Shown: positions 1 through 6,895 of the stretch, one piece after another
Numbering within the stretch: position 1 is the stretch's first letter
Layout of the letters: each line of letters opens with the position of its first letter
NCBI RefSeq assembly: GCF_030518155.1
Contig: NZ_JAULRU010000220.1
Span: 1-64,000, forward strand
Source of the DNA: Gilvimarinus gilvus
GTDB taxonomy: Bacteria; Pseudomonadota; Gammaproteobacteria; Pseudomonadales; Cellvibrionaceae
Length of the DNA stretch: 64,000 nucleotides
Direction: 5' to 3'
Notes under the pieces: generated by a model
Told to the model about the DNA's origin: nothing
The model's input: the letters and a program-made list of their open reading frames with translations, nothing else
Databases searched by the model: none
Position numbers and translations under genes: made by a program

Positions 1-64
1 GCTCTTCGAAATTAATCACAACCATGGCGTCTTGGTTATAGTTATACTTTTTGAAGTTTGGCAT
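1..64 (-). CDS. Transposase N-terminus, probable IS1182-like (partial, runs off window)
   Basis: Only the first 21 codons lie in the window. They begin at an ATG read leftward from position 64, and the peptide starts MPNFKKYNYNQDAMVVINF. An AAGGGA Shine-Dalgarno sequence sits about 9 nt upstream. The pattern of a short basic start, an aromatic/Asn stretch and then a hydrophobic 'MVVINFEE' segment is what I recall from the N-terminus of IS1182-family DDE transposases. This is recognition from a short peptide, not a domain match. The gene would read out of the left edge. The next 66 bases (65-130) would be the end of the element and include GAAAAACTCC when read on the minus strand. It could instead be the N-terminus of an unrelated cassette gene. 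Confidence 0.45.
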   Translation of the reverse strand, partial: MPNFKKYNYNQDAMVVINFEE

Positions 65-130
65 GGCACCGGTCCCTTATTCGATGGCCAATTTTAGCAA
101 AAAACACCTATTTTTTGGAGTTTTTCTACA
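1..130 (-). mobile_element. Putative IS end abutting an attC site
   Basis: Positions 65-130 hold no gene. On the minus strand the stretch starts TGTAGAAAAACTCC immediately after the attC end (position 131), then leads into the presumed transposase start at 64. AT-rich DNA with a GAAAAACYCC motif resembles the ends of IS1182-like elements, and the inverted repeats of the MITE at 46771-47039 carry a similar TTGAAAAACC. The far end of the element is outside the window, so its length and target duplication cannot be checked. The IS family is inference. Confidence 0.35.
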
Positions 131-251
131 GTCTCAACGCCCAGCGCAGGCGCAGCCAGTGCGGAGCACCTTTTGTGTCATTGTTTGAGCGCCAGCGAGT
201 AACACAAAAGGTGCGTAGCGTTGGCTGTCACTCTGCCGCTGATTGTTAGGC
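131..251 (-). repeat. attC recombination site
   Basis: About 121 bp. On the minus strand it begins GCCTAAC (fits RYYYAAC) and ends GTTGAGA (nearly GTTRRRY; the last base deviates). Between them lies a strong inverted repeat: ACACAAAAGGTGC at 192-204 pairs with GCACCTTTTGTGT at 166-178, flanked by weaker arms sharing CAGCG and CAGCCA blocks. This is the single-strand hairpin architecture of attC sites of the long, VCR-like class. The deviating terminal base coincides with the junction to the putative IS end. Confidence 0.75.
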
Positions 252-662
252 ATTTTTTGAACACCTTGCGTAGATTAGTGAGGAAACAAGAAAAAAAGGC
301 ATGCCTACTAATAAAACACTCAACACTGAGGAAAAGTATTGTGGAAGGTTTACTTCGCTCTGAAGCAAATAACATACAAAGAATGCCGCGACTGCCATCG
401 GCAGAATGCTAGATAGTAAACCCGAAATTAATACATTCAAATAGTGATTAAGCTCAGAGAAAAACTTTGTAGAAGCTTTGAATATTGGAAATCCAATTAA
501 GCAAACACCAACCGCGGTAGGGAGTGCGAACAGTAGAATAACCATTGCTACAACATGAAAGTCTGGCACAAAAATCATACCAAGTATGAAAATTACCAAC
601 CAAGTTGCCATCGTCCCTACGATTGCAGATGCGACGTACAGAATAATTCGGTGCTCGATCAT
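246..662 (-). CDS. Cassette-encoded small integral membrane protein, unknown function
   Basis: The protein has 138 aa with about four predicted membrane segments: roughly residues 7-30, 36-58, 76-98 and 112-132, all rich in Ile, Leu, Val and Phe. There is no signal peptide beyond the first membrane span. I do not recognise a family. The start is supported by AGGA placed 1 nt before ATG within ATCAGGAATG, itself directly after the GTTAGGC core site. The stop TAA falls inside the attC GCCTAAC, so gene and recombination site are tightly packed, as in mobile integron cassettes. Expression would need a promoter within or upstream of the cassette; none is obvious. The AT-rich composition differs from the neighbouring housekeeping genes, which fits horizontal acquisition. 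Confidence 0.7.
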   Translation of the reverse strand: MIEHRIILYVASAIVGTMATWLVIFILGMIFVPDFHVVAMVILLFALPTAVGVCLIGFPIFKASTKFFSELNHYLNVLISGLLSSILPMAVAAFFVCYLLQSEVNLPQYFSSVLSVLLVGMPFFLVSSLIYARCSKNA

Positions 663-682
663 TCCTGATGCCTAACAGTTTA

Positions 683-1020
683 ATAGGTGCCTGGCGCCAA
701 ATCTCAGGTCATGATACCTATCCAGAATTAGTAGAAACACGACACTATCCCACAACCCGCGCGTGATCAAGGCTTTGAACATTTAGGCCGATAAATCATC
801 CTGGGATAGGTGTCTTGGCGTGACGTCTATCCCGGCTATAACAGTCACCTCTAAGTACTTGAAAACAAGCTGTGATTCTCAATTTTCTAGATAGCTCCCA
901 AGGATAGGTGTCGTGGCGACTATTTTGACTACCTTAATAGACCGTACTGACCGAAAACCGCGTGTATAAGGCTATAGCGACAAATATCATGAGGCGTTTT
1001 TCAGCGGGGGATAGGCGAGT
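683..1020. repeat. Cluster of degenerate GATAGGTGTC repeats in a gene-free stretch
   Basis: The gap 677-1067 holds no plausible gene. It contains related short units: ATAGGTGCCTGGCGC at 683-697, GATAGGTGTCTTGGCG at 805-820, GATAGGTGTCGTGGCG at 903-918 and a partial GGGGGATAGG near 1003-1012. Inverted versions include GATACCTATCC near 710-720 and CGACACTATCCC near 740-752. A second block, AACCCGCGCGTGATCAAGGC (around 753-772), recurs degenerately near 956-973. Repeats in both orientations suggest REP/BIME-like elements or eroded remnants of a mobile element. Which of these applies cannot be decided here. Confidence 0.5.
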
Positions 1021-1067
1021 ATTGCCCGCCTGAAGGCAAGGTTAATATCCCTCGCCCGAGAACAACA

Positions 1068-2000
1068 CTATCTATTTTTGCGGCTGCGCTTTTTCCGCTC
1101 TGCTTTTACCTGGGCTTTGCGTTCGGCCTTTTGCTCGGCCAACACTTTCGCCTCGGCCACTTCTTGCTCTACCACTTCGGGTGTTTCCAGGCTGATACAC
1201 CCCAAGGCACCGGAGCGAAAGTCATTGACGAATATCTGCGATACTTTATTAAGGTCCGCGCGGCCGCCGGCCCCTAAACAACCGCGGCGGGCGGCGATAA
1301 GCTCTAGCACCTCCAGATTCGATTCAGGTAGTTCAGCCAACTGATAGCGTTCTTGCAACCTGCCTGGGTAATACGCCAGTAGGTATTCGGCGCCGAAAAA
1401 AGCAACGTCAACGTAATCCAGTGCGGTATCTTTTATCGCACCGGTGAAGGCCAAACGGTAACTGCAGTTTTTTACCTCCTGCTTAGGCCATAGAATGCCG
1501 GGAGTGTCGAGCAGAACAAAGTCGTCTTCAATGTGGATGGTTTGCTGGCGCTTGGTTACTGCCGGCTCGTTGCCGGTTTTTGCAACGGCTTTGCCAGCAA
1601 GCGTATTGATTAGCGTCGACTTACCCACGTTGGGAATACCAACAATCATCGCCTTGAGCTTTTTAAGGCCGCGGGTTTTCTCTGGGGTAAGCTTGCGACA
1701 TAGATCAGGCAGAGTGTGAATTCTGGCGGGTTCCTGCGTGCTGACCGCCAGGGTCTTGGTTTGGCGCTGAGCATCGAGATACTCTTGCCAAAAGGCGATA
1801 TTGTCAGGATCGGCCAAGTCTGACTTAGTCAGCACTTTTACCACAGGCTTATCACCGCGAATACTGGCAATGAGCGGATTCTCGCTGCTAAAAGGTATGC
1901 GGGCGTCGAGTACTTCAATCACTAAATCGACCTTGGGCAAAACTTCGCGCATTTCTTTTTGCGCTTTGTGCATGTGCCCGGGGTACCACTGCAAGGTCAT
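1068..2000 (-). CDS. YlqF/RbgA-type circularly permuted ribosome-assembly GTPase
   Basis: 310 aa. The G motifs occur in permuted order, diagnostic of the YlqF/YawG family: DARIP at 32-36, the G4 motif TKSD at 58-61, then the G1 P-loop GIPNVGKST at 121-129 and G3 DTPG at 165-168. The basic, Lys/Arg-rich C-terminus (about residues 280-310) fits RNA binding. Bacillus RbgA acts late in 50S subunit assembly; proteobacterial members are presumed to have a similar role. The start MTLQWYPGHMHKA is typical of the family. It is the last gene of a tightly packed minus-strand operon, 3 nt downstream of the S4-domain gene, so two RNA/ribosome-related genes close the operon. Confidence 0.9.
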   Translation of the reverse strand: MTLQWYPGHMHKAQKEMREVLPKVDLVIEVLDARIPFSSENPLIASIRGDKPVVKVLTKSDLADPDNIAFWQEYLDAQRQTKTLAVSTQEPARIHTLPDLCRKLTPEKTRGLKKLKAMIVGIPNVGKSTLINTLAGKAVAKTGNEPAVTKRQQTIHIEDDFVLLDTPGILWPKQEVKNCSYRLAFTGAIKDTALDYVDVAFFGAEYLLAYYPGRLQERYQLAELPESNLEVLELIAARRGCLGAGGRADLNKVSQIFVNDFRSGALGCISLETPEVVEQEVAEAKVLAEQKAERKAQVKAERKKRSRKNR

Positions 2001-2003
2001 GAC

Positions 2004-2219
2004 TTACTCCACAATAACAATGGTATTATCATTAAATGAGACTTCGCGCCCCACCGTCAGCTTGCAGCGCTTTCGTGTTTCAATAACACCATCGACACTG
2101 ACCATACCTTCATCAATCACCTGCTTGGCCACCGCTCCGCTTTCTACCCAACCTTCCACTTTAAGCAAGTTGTTGAGGGTAATGTATTCACTGCCCTCTA
2201 AATGAAATTTTTCTGTCAT
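2004..2219 (-). CDS. YbcJ-like S4-domain RNA-binding protein
   Basis: 71 aa, essentially one S4 RNA-binding domain. The segments ITLNNLLKVEGWVESGAVAK, then a VSVDG turn followed by ETRKRCKL and a C-terminal beta strand, match the compact YbcJ-like S4 family. E. coli YbcJ has the same length and fold; its precise target is unknown, with a ribosome or structured RNA presumed. The gene overlaps the upstream hydrolase by 4 nt (ATGA) and is followed after 3 nt by the ribosome-assembly GTPase, which supports an RNA-related job and translational coupling. Confidence 0.85.
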   Translation of the reverse strand: MTEKFHLEGSEYITLNNLLKVEGWVESGAVAKQVIDEGMVSVDGVIETRKRCKLTVGREVSFNDNTIVIVE

Positions 2220-3016
2220 AGTGATTCGTCTTCCTGCGATTGAAAGTAATCGCGTTTAAATTGTGCCAACAGTTGCGGCCATAAGGCACGCCAGGAATTC
2301 CAATTATGGCCACCCTCGGTGACAAATATGTGGTCCTTCGGCAACTGTTGGGCAAAGGTTTGATTGCCTTGATAAAAAGCATCTTGCTCAGCGATACCAA
2401 TGTACCAATGCTGGCTTTGGGCCCGGCTTAGCTGGTCCAGCCACGGCCAAATATTCTTCTCTTCCATTACAAGCCTGGGGGGCTGCTCAAGGTTTACCCG
2501 ATGAGCATAGTATTCCGGCTCCCCGACGTATGGGGTTAACAAGAGTGCGCTGGCTATCGGCAAGCCCGGGGTCGGATTATCAAGGTTGTGGCGCCAGTAT
2601 AACAGACTGCCAAACCCACCCAGAGATACCCCAGCCAAATGCACCCGCTGGTAGCCCGCCTGTGCCGCGCGCTGCAGTACATCCTGTTGCAGACGCTGTA
2701 AAAACGAACGAGACCGGTAATAGGCAAAATGCGCATTGACCACGACCGCATCCACCGGAATGTCCGCGCTGGCCAACTGATCAATTAACCCTTCCTTTGC
2801 AAAGCGATCGATTCGGTCGCCCATACCGGGCAGCATAATGATCAGGTCACGTTGGTGCTTTGCTGGCGGCTGATCATCACCTTGGTAACCGTTAGATTTG
2901 GCGTAATAACGAGCCGGCATAGGTACATCGGGCGCTTGCAAGTAATAGCAACTCGATACCAGTAACAACAGCAGTGCCGACGCGGCCCCTAGCCGCAAGT
3001 AGCGAACCTTAGCCAT
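2216..3016 (-). CDS. Alpha/beta-hydrolase lipoprotein (esterase-like)
   Basis: 266 aa. The N-terminus carries a hydrophobic stretch ending in a lipobox (LLVSSC), so a lipid-anchored envelope protein is likely. The nucleophile elbow GVSLGG lies near residue 130, preceded by LIIMLPGMGDR, which fits the oxyanion strand. The segment IGIAEQDAF would supply the acidic residue and EGGHNWNSW the catalytic histidine. The fold is clear but the substrate is not; esterase or thioesterase are possible. It overlaps the ABC permease gene by 8 nt and the S4-domain gene by 4 nt, so it is translationally coupled in the exporter operon. Confidence 0.75.
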   Translation of the reverse strand: MAKVRYLRLGAASALLLLLVSSCYYLQAPDVPMPARYYAKSNGYQGDDQPPAKHQRDLIIMLPGMGDRIDRFAKEGLIDQLASADIPVDAVVVNAHFAYYRSRSFLQRLQQDVLQRAAQAGYQRVHLAGVSLGGFGSLLYWRHNLDNPTPGLPIASALLLTPYVGEPEYYAHRVNLEQPPRLVMEEKNIWPWLDQLSRAQSQHWYIGIAEQDAFYQGNQTFAQQLPKDHIFVTEGGHNWNSWRALWPQLLAQFKRDYFQSQEDESL

Positions 3017-4172
3017 AGATAATTTTCGCCCGGCGAACCTGTTTAGCCGCCAGCCACAATGCGATTAAAACAACCGGTATTGCGCTAACAGTGAATGCTA
3101 TAAATGCCATAAATTCGGCTCCTTCGCCCAACAGCAAATTGCGCAGCACGGTTTGATGCCCCAGCATGGGTACCCACAAATGCCATGTCTCATAAATACC
3201 CGGGTTTGTTACCACCACAAAAAAGGGCACCATGGGCAATACGATTAAGAAACTCATATAGGTTTGCGCGTCCTTAAACGAGCGCGACAATATACCGAGC
3301 ACCAACTGCAATGCTGCAGCAATGGCAGCTATGGGCATTAATGAAAGAAATACTCCCAGCATAGCGCCGGCACTGACCGATACGCGCAGGCCGATTTTAT
3401 CGAACGGCAAAAAGTAGAGCGCGATACTCATCAATAGAATACACACCAAAACTACCGCCAAGGTAAGAGCGACAGCGGCTAACCATTTACCCAGAATAAG
3501 TGTCATGGATGGCACGGGGTTGATCAGCAAGGGCTCAAGCGAATGGCGCTCGCGCTCACCGGCGGTCATGTCCACCGCGAAACCGACACTGCCCATCATC
3601 GCGCACATCAATAACAATAACGGCACACCGCCTAAAATTAGCCCACCCATTTGCTGATCGCTCGCCACATTGGCTTCGCGTACGCTGACAGGGTTTATAA
3701 GCTTAGGGCTTAAGCCACGCGCGAGAATATTAATGCCGGCCTCCATACTGTTGTACTGGTACAACAAGCGCCGCACTTCACCGACAGAGCCATGCACACT
3801 TTGATTGGAGGCGTTGTACACCATTGTGGCAGAACGTGGCTCCTTGCTGCCAGCGGCAACGGGCTCGGTGTTAAGTACCAACACAAACTCCACCTCACCG
3901 CTTTCGACCGCACCGTACGGGTCTTCCGGGGCTGGGTTAAGCGTAATACTGTTCTCAGTTAGCCAGGCCTCCAGAGGGGCATCTTGCCCGGCAAGATGAA
4001 TCTCAATATCGCGCTCTTCATTGTTTTGCAAATGAATAGCAAAACCGATCCCCACGGCGAAAAACAACACCATATAGACGGGAGGTAAAAAGGCAATTTT
4101 CATAGCGCGCTTATCACGCACGGCATCGCCCAACTCTTTGTTCCAAACGGCTCGTAACTGCTTAAACCACAT
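3009..4172 (-). CDS. ABC transporter permease, NatB-like (ABC-2 type)
   Basis: 387 aa. There is one membrane segment near residues 25-45, a large extracytoplasmic domain (about 46-175), then five or six membrane segments from about residue 176 to the end, the ABC-2/NatB layout. NatAB of Bacillus exports sodium; homologues export diverse substrates. It overlaps its ATPase gene by 11 nt, giving a matched ATPase/permease pair in which the permease likely dimerises. The motif MTAGERERHSLEPLL, typical of NatB-type permeases, lies near residues 203-217. The substrate is unknown. Control by the upstream GntR/YtrA-type protein is likely because all genes are contiguous. Confidence 0.85.
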   Translation of the reverse strand: MWFKQLRAVWNKELGDAVRDKRAMKIAFLPPVYMVLFFAVGIGFAIHLQNNEERDIEIHLAGQDAPLEAWLTENSITLNPAPEDPYGAVESGEVEFVLVLNTEPVAAGSKEPRSATMVYNASNQSVHGSVGEVRRLLYQYNSMEAGINILARGLSPKLINPVSVREANVASDQQMGGLILGGVPLLLLMCAMMGSVGFAVDMTAGERERHSLEPLLINPVPSMTLILGKWLAAVALTLAVVLVCILLMSIALYFLPFDKIGLRVSVSAGAMLGVFLSLMPIAAIAAALQLVLGILSRSFKDAQTYMSFLIVLPMVPFFVVVTNPGIYETWHLWVPMLGHQTVLRNLLLGEGAEFMAFIAFTVSAIPVVLIALWLAAKQVRRAKIIYG

Positions 4173-4896
4173 GGCTTACCTCCGCCTGCGACAGAGCCAC
4201 AAAAGCTTCTTCCAGGCTGTTACAGCCCGCCGAATGCAGTACATCCTCTACCCGGCCGCCCGCCACCAGCTGACCACCCGAGATAATTAACACTCGGTCG
4301 CAGAGGTTTTCTACTTCGTACATTAAATGACTGGAAAACAATACCGAACGACCTTCGCTTTTGAGTTGACGCAACAGCGCGCGAACCGCCCGAGTCGTGA
4401 TCACATCAAGGCCATTGGTAGGCTCATCCAGCAAAACGTGCTGCGGTTTGTGCACAATAGCGCGCGCTAAGGCCGTTTTCATACGCTCACCCAAGGAGAA
4501 GCCGTCGCTATAGCGCTCGGCAATATTGTCCATTCGCAAAATATCAATCAACTGGTCGGTAGAGTCCGTAATAGCCGCCTCATTCATTCCCTGCAAGCGC
4601 GCGAAATAGGCAATATTTTCCCGCGCTGTCAGGCGCTTATACAAACCTGCGCCGTCGGGTAGCACACCCAGTTGCAACCGTGCCTGTTCGGCTTGAGTGG
4701 CCACATTGAGACCATCCACCTTAACGGTTCCGACGGTCGGGGCCAGTAGCCCGTAGATAATGCGCATTAATGTTGTCTTACCGGCACCGTTTAGCCCGAG
4801 TAACCCAACGATTTCTCCGTTACCAATGGTCATACTGACATTGTTCAACGCTTGTACCTTGCCGAAACTTTTACTGATTTGTTCTATCTCGATCAC
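4162..4896 (-). CDS. ABC transporter ATP-binding protein, NatA-like
   Basis: 244 aa, a single nucleotide-binding domain. Walker A is GLNGAGKTT (34-42), the signature region reads FSLGERMK rather than the usual LSGGQ, and Walker B is HVLLDEPTNGLD with a downstream H-loop SSHLMYE. The SLGER signature variant is common in NatA-like exporters. It would power the NatB-like permease encoded immediately downstream (11-nt overlap) and overlaps the S33 peptidase gene upstream by 4 nt. Cytoplasmic, membrane-associated. Confidence 0.9.
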   Translation of the reverse strand: MIEIEQISKSFGKVQALNNVSMTIGNGEIVGLLGLNGAGKTTLMRIIYGLLAPTVGTVKVDGLNVATQAEQARLQLGVLPDGAGLYKRLTARENIAYFARLQGMNEAAITDSTDQLIDILRMDNIAERYSDGFSLGERMKTALARAIVHKPQHVLLDEPTNGLDVITTRAVRALLRQLKSEGRSVLFSSHLMYEVENLCDRVLIISGGQLVAGGRVEDVLHSAGCNSLEEAFVALSQAEVSHVV

Positions 4897-6395
4897 GGCA
4901 AAGCCTCCTCATCCTGAGCAATTTGAGCTTTTAAATAAGGCGCCAAAGGCTGAATATCATTGACACACGCCAATTTTTCTTCGGTTAATAGCAAATCGCG
5001 AATAAATTGAGTCACCAGCGCGCTGCCACAACCTTGCACCGTAACACCGTGGTGGGCACCGGGCGCCACCAGCACAATAGCATTGCTTAAGTGCTCGGCG
5101 ACTTTCTCCGCCCAAACCGGCGGTGTCACCGGATCCCGCTCGCCCGATAACAATAGCGTAGGCACCTCGGACCGAACTGGCTGATAGTAATCCTCCGGCA
5201 ATTGTCCCTTGTGCCAAAAATTGCAGGCCTCCAGCATTAAATCCGATAAATCTACGGTTAAAAAAGTCTCAGGGCTTGGCGCATTGGCAATACGCGCGTC
5301 TTCACTACACACCACACTAAAGTGCATGCCCATCGCCAATTGCGCAAATATATTTGAGCTCATTAGCTGGCTAACCGTTTCACCCAGCAAAGCAAAATCC
5401 CCTTCGGCCGCACTTGCCAATAAATGCGGTAGCACCTTGCTTGCCAACCGGTCGTACATCAGCATTCGAATCAACGAGGAAAATTTTTCGACATCCAGTA
5501 CTACCGTTTGCGGCTGTGCGGTTAACGGGTTAGCAATATCCAAAGTCACTGGCTGCTGACTCAATTGCGCGGCAACGCGCTGCGCATTGCGCTCGGGGTC
5601 ACCGTAGCGCTCACTACACTCACTGCTCTGGCGACACTGCTGGGATATTTTCTGCAGGGCCCGGTTGGCGCTTGCCGCCATGGTAAATGGCAACGCCAGC
5701 TCAACCGGCGCCAGACCATCGACAACGGCCGAGCGCACTACAGTTGGATGACGCCTAACATACTCCAATACCACACGGGTACCATAGGAGGCGCCCCATA
5801 AATTTACGTGTTGATAACCCAGCGCCTGACGCACCCGCTCCAAATCGGCAATTGCATAGGGCGTAGTGACGAAGGGCGCTAGATTGCGGTGTTCGTCGGC
5901 GCACTGGCGCAGCAAGTTAAGTGTTTCCTCGCGGGTGTCTTTGTGCAAAACGGCCAGAGTATCCTCTTCGCCACCGTCGCAGTGCATAGGCGAACTGTCG
6001 CCGGTGCCGCGCTGGTCAACAAAAACAATATCGCGCTTTTTACGCAAATTGAAAAACGCTTGGGATAAGCTATCGGAAACTTGCGTTGCCGATTGCCCCG
6101 GCCCACCGGCAATAACAAACACAGGATCGGGTTCAGAAATAGCACTGATAGAAGGCCAGCGTTTTACAAAGACGTCAATAGTGCCCTGCTCGGGCCTTGC
6201 TTCGTCAATCGGAACGGAAATAACGCCGCACTGGGCGCCGTTAACCGCCGGCGGAGGATCATCCATGCTGCGCTCACATGAAGTCAACACAGCATTCGAG
6301 CCTAGCTCTTCTGGCTTATTTTCAAAACACGCGGCACATGTACCCGCCATAAGGACCGCGCCCAGTAAGCGCAAGGTTCTCAGTCCATTTCCCAC
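4893..6395 (-). CDS. Alpha/beta-hydrolase lipoprotein, S33 tripeptidyl-aminopeptidase-like
   Basis: 500 aa. The signal ends in a lipobox (TCAAC) at about residue 22. HG-type oxyanion motif VIAGGPGQSA, DQRGTG motif, nucleophile elbow WGASYGTR, and C-terminal GERDPVTPP plus PGAHHG (catalytic Asp and His) follow the proline-iminopeptidase/tripeptidyl aminopeptidase (S33) order. It probably cleaves peptides or esters in the periplasm. The start is GTG at 6395, directly after the GntR stop codon, with AGGAG 6 nt upstream. Sitting between a regulator and an ABC exporter, it may process or detoxify the same compound the pump handles; that link is inference. Confidence 0.8.
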   Translation of the reverse strand: MGNGLRTLRLLGAVLMAGTCAACFENKPEELGSNAVLTSCERSMDDPPPAVNGAQCGVISVPIDEARPEQGTIDVFVKRWPSISAISEPDPVFVIAGGPGQSATQVSDSLSQAFFNLRKKRDIVFVDQRGTGDSSPMHCDGGEEDTLAVLHKDTREETLNLLRQCADEHRNLAPFVTTPYAIADLERVRQALGYQHVNLWGASYGTRVVLEYVRRHPTVVRSAVVDGLAPVELALPFTMAASANRALQKISQQCRQSSECSERYGDPERNAQRVAAQLSQQPVTLDIANPLTAQPQTVVLDVEKFSSLIRMLMYDRLASKVLPHLLASAAEGDFALLGETVSQLMSSNIFAQLAMGMHFSVVCSEDARIANAPSPETFLTVDLSDLMLEACNFWHKGQLPEDYYQPVRSEVPTLLLSGERDPVTPPVWAEKVAEHLSNAIVLVAPGAHHGVTVQGCGSALVTQFIRDLLLTEEKLACVNDIQPLAPYLKAQIAQDEEALP

Positions 6396-6764
6396 TTATT
6401 TCTCCTTATCGAGATACTCTCGCATCAGGTCAGGCAATTCATCTTTGTTAAGGCCCAGTTGTTCGGCCGATTGCACCACGGACGCCAAATAGGGCTCAAG
6501 CATAACACGGGGCGTTTCCGCCTCTGTAACTTGATTGGCAACCTGCATAGGTTTACCCCTACGGCGCACCAATACCCCTTCTGCCTCTAGCTGATTATAG
6601 GCTTTGGATACGGTCATGGGGTTGACTGCATGGGTGCCGGCAAGTTCGCGAACCGATGGCAAATTATCGCCCGGTGCCAGCTGACCGCCGGCGACCATTC
6701 GTTTAACCTGATCGACAAGCTGGCGGTATATGGGCACTCCAGAGCCGGAATTTAGAATAAACAC
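6396..6764 (-). CDS. GntR-family regulator, YtrA subfamily
   Basis: 122 aa from the GTG at 6764. A longer reading from 6800 exists, but this GTG has a strong GGAGG 5 nt upstream and gives the usual family start (ILNSGSGVPIYRQL). The N-terminal winged helix covers about residues 10-75 (DNLPSVRELAGTHAVNPMTV is the helix-turn-helix). The short C-terminal helical region (about 45 residues) is the YtrA type, lacking a large ligand domain. YtrA proteins usually repress an adjacent ABC transporter operon, here genes 4893 to 1068. The stop codon abuts the next start (TAAGTG). Confidence 0.9.
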   Translation of the reverse strand: MFILNSGSGVPIYRQLVDQVKRMVAGGQLAPGDNLPSVRELAGTHAVNPMTVSKAYNQLEAEGVLVRRRGKPMQVANQVTEAETPRVMLEPYLASVVQSAEQLGLNKDELPDLMREYLDKEK

Positions 6765-6794
6765 GGCGCCCTCCGATCGAACACACAGTGCTTG

Positions 6795-6807
6795 TAGCAC
6801 AGTACTA
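6795..6807. promoter_or_regulatory. Candidate operator of the GntR/YtrA-type regulator
   Basis: TAGCACAGTACTA is a 13-bp near-palindrome (TAGYAC-N-GTRCTA) about 31 bp upstream of the GTG start of the regulator. The spacing and TAC/GTA half-sites fit GntR-family operators overlapping a promoter. Only one copy was seen, so autoregulation is inference. Confidence 0.35.
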
Positions 6808-6895
6808 AATGGGCCCGTTGCACGAATGGCGCCATCTTCCCCCTCTTAAAACAAATAAGTAAACAATTTTTTTGGGGTGTCATTTCAACGGCTCC

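Larger units (their letters stand above)
131..676 (-). mobile_element. Integron gene cassette (gene plus attC, minus orientation)
   Basis: Read on the minus strand the unit has classical cassette order: a core site GTTAGGC (676-670), a start codon 7 nt later (ATCAGGA then ATG at 662), one 138-codon gene, a stop codon lying inside the next GCCTAAC (251-245), and a long imperfect hairpin ending in GTTGAGA (138-132). No integrase gene is in the window. The sequence beyond 676 has no second attC and the next gene (1068) is a housekeeping GTPase. This is therefore either the last cassette of an array lying to the left or an isolated cassette without an integrase. Confidence 0.75.

Noticed and set aside
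58-249. Open reading frame on plus strand at the left edge
   Set aside because: It runs through the attC hairpin and IS end; composition and lack of a ribosome site mark it as a by-product.
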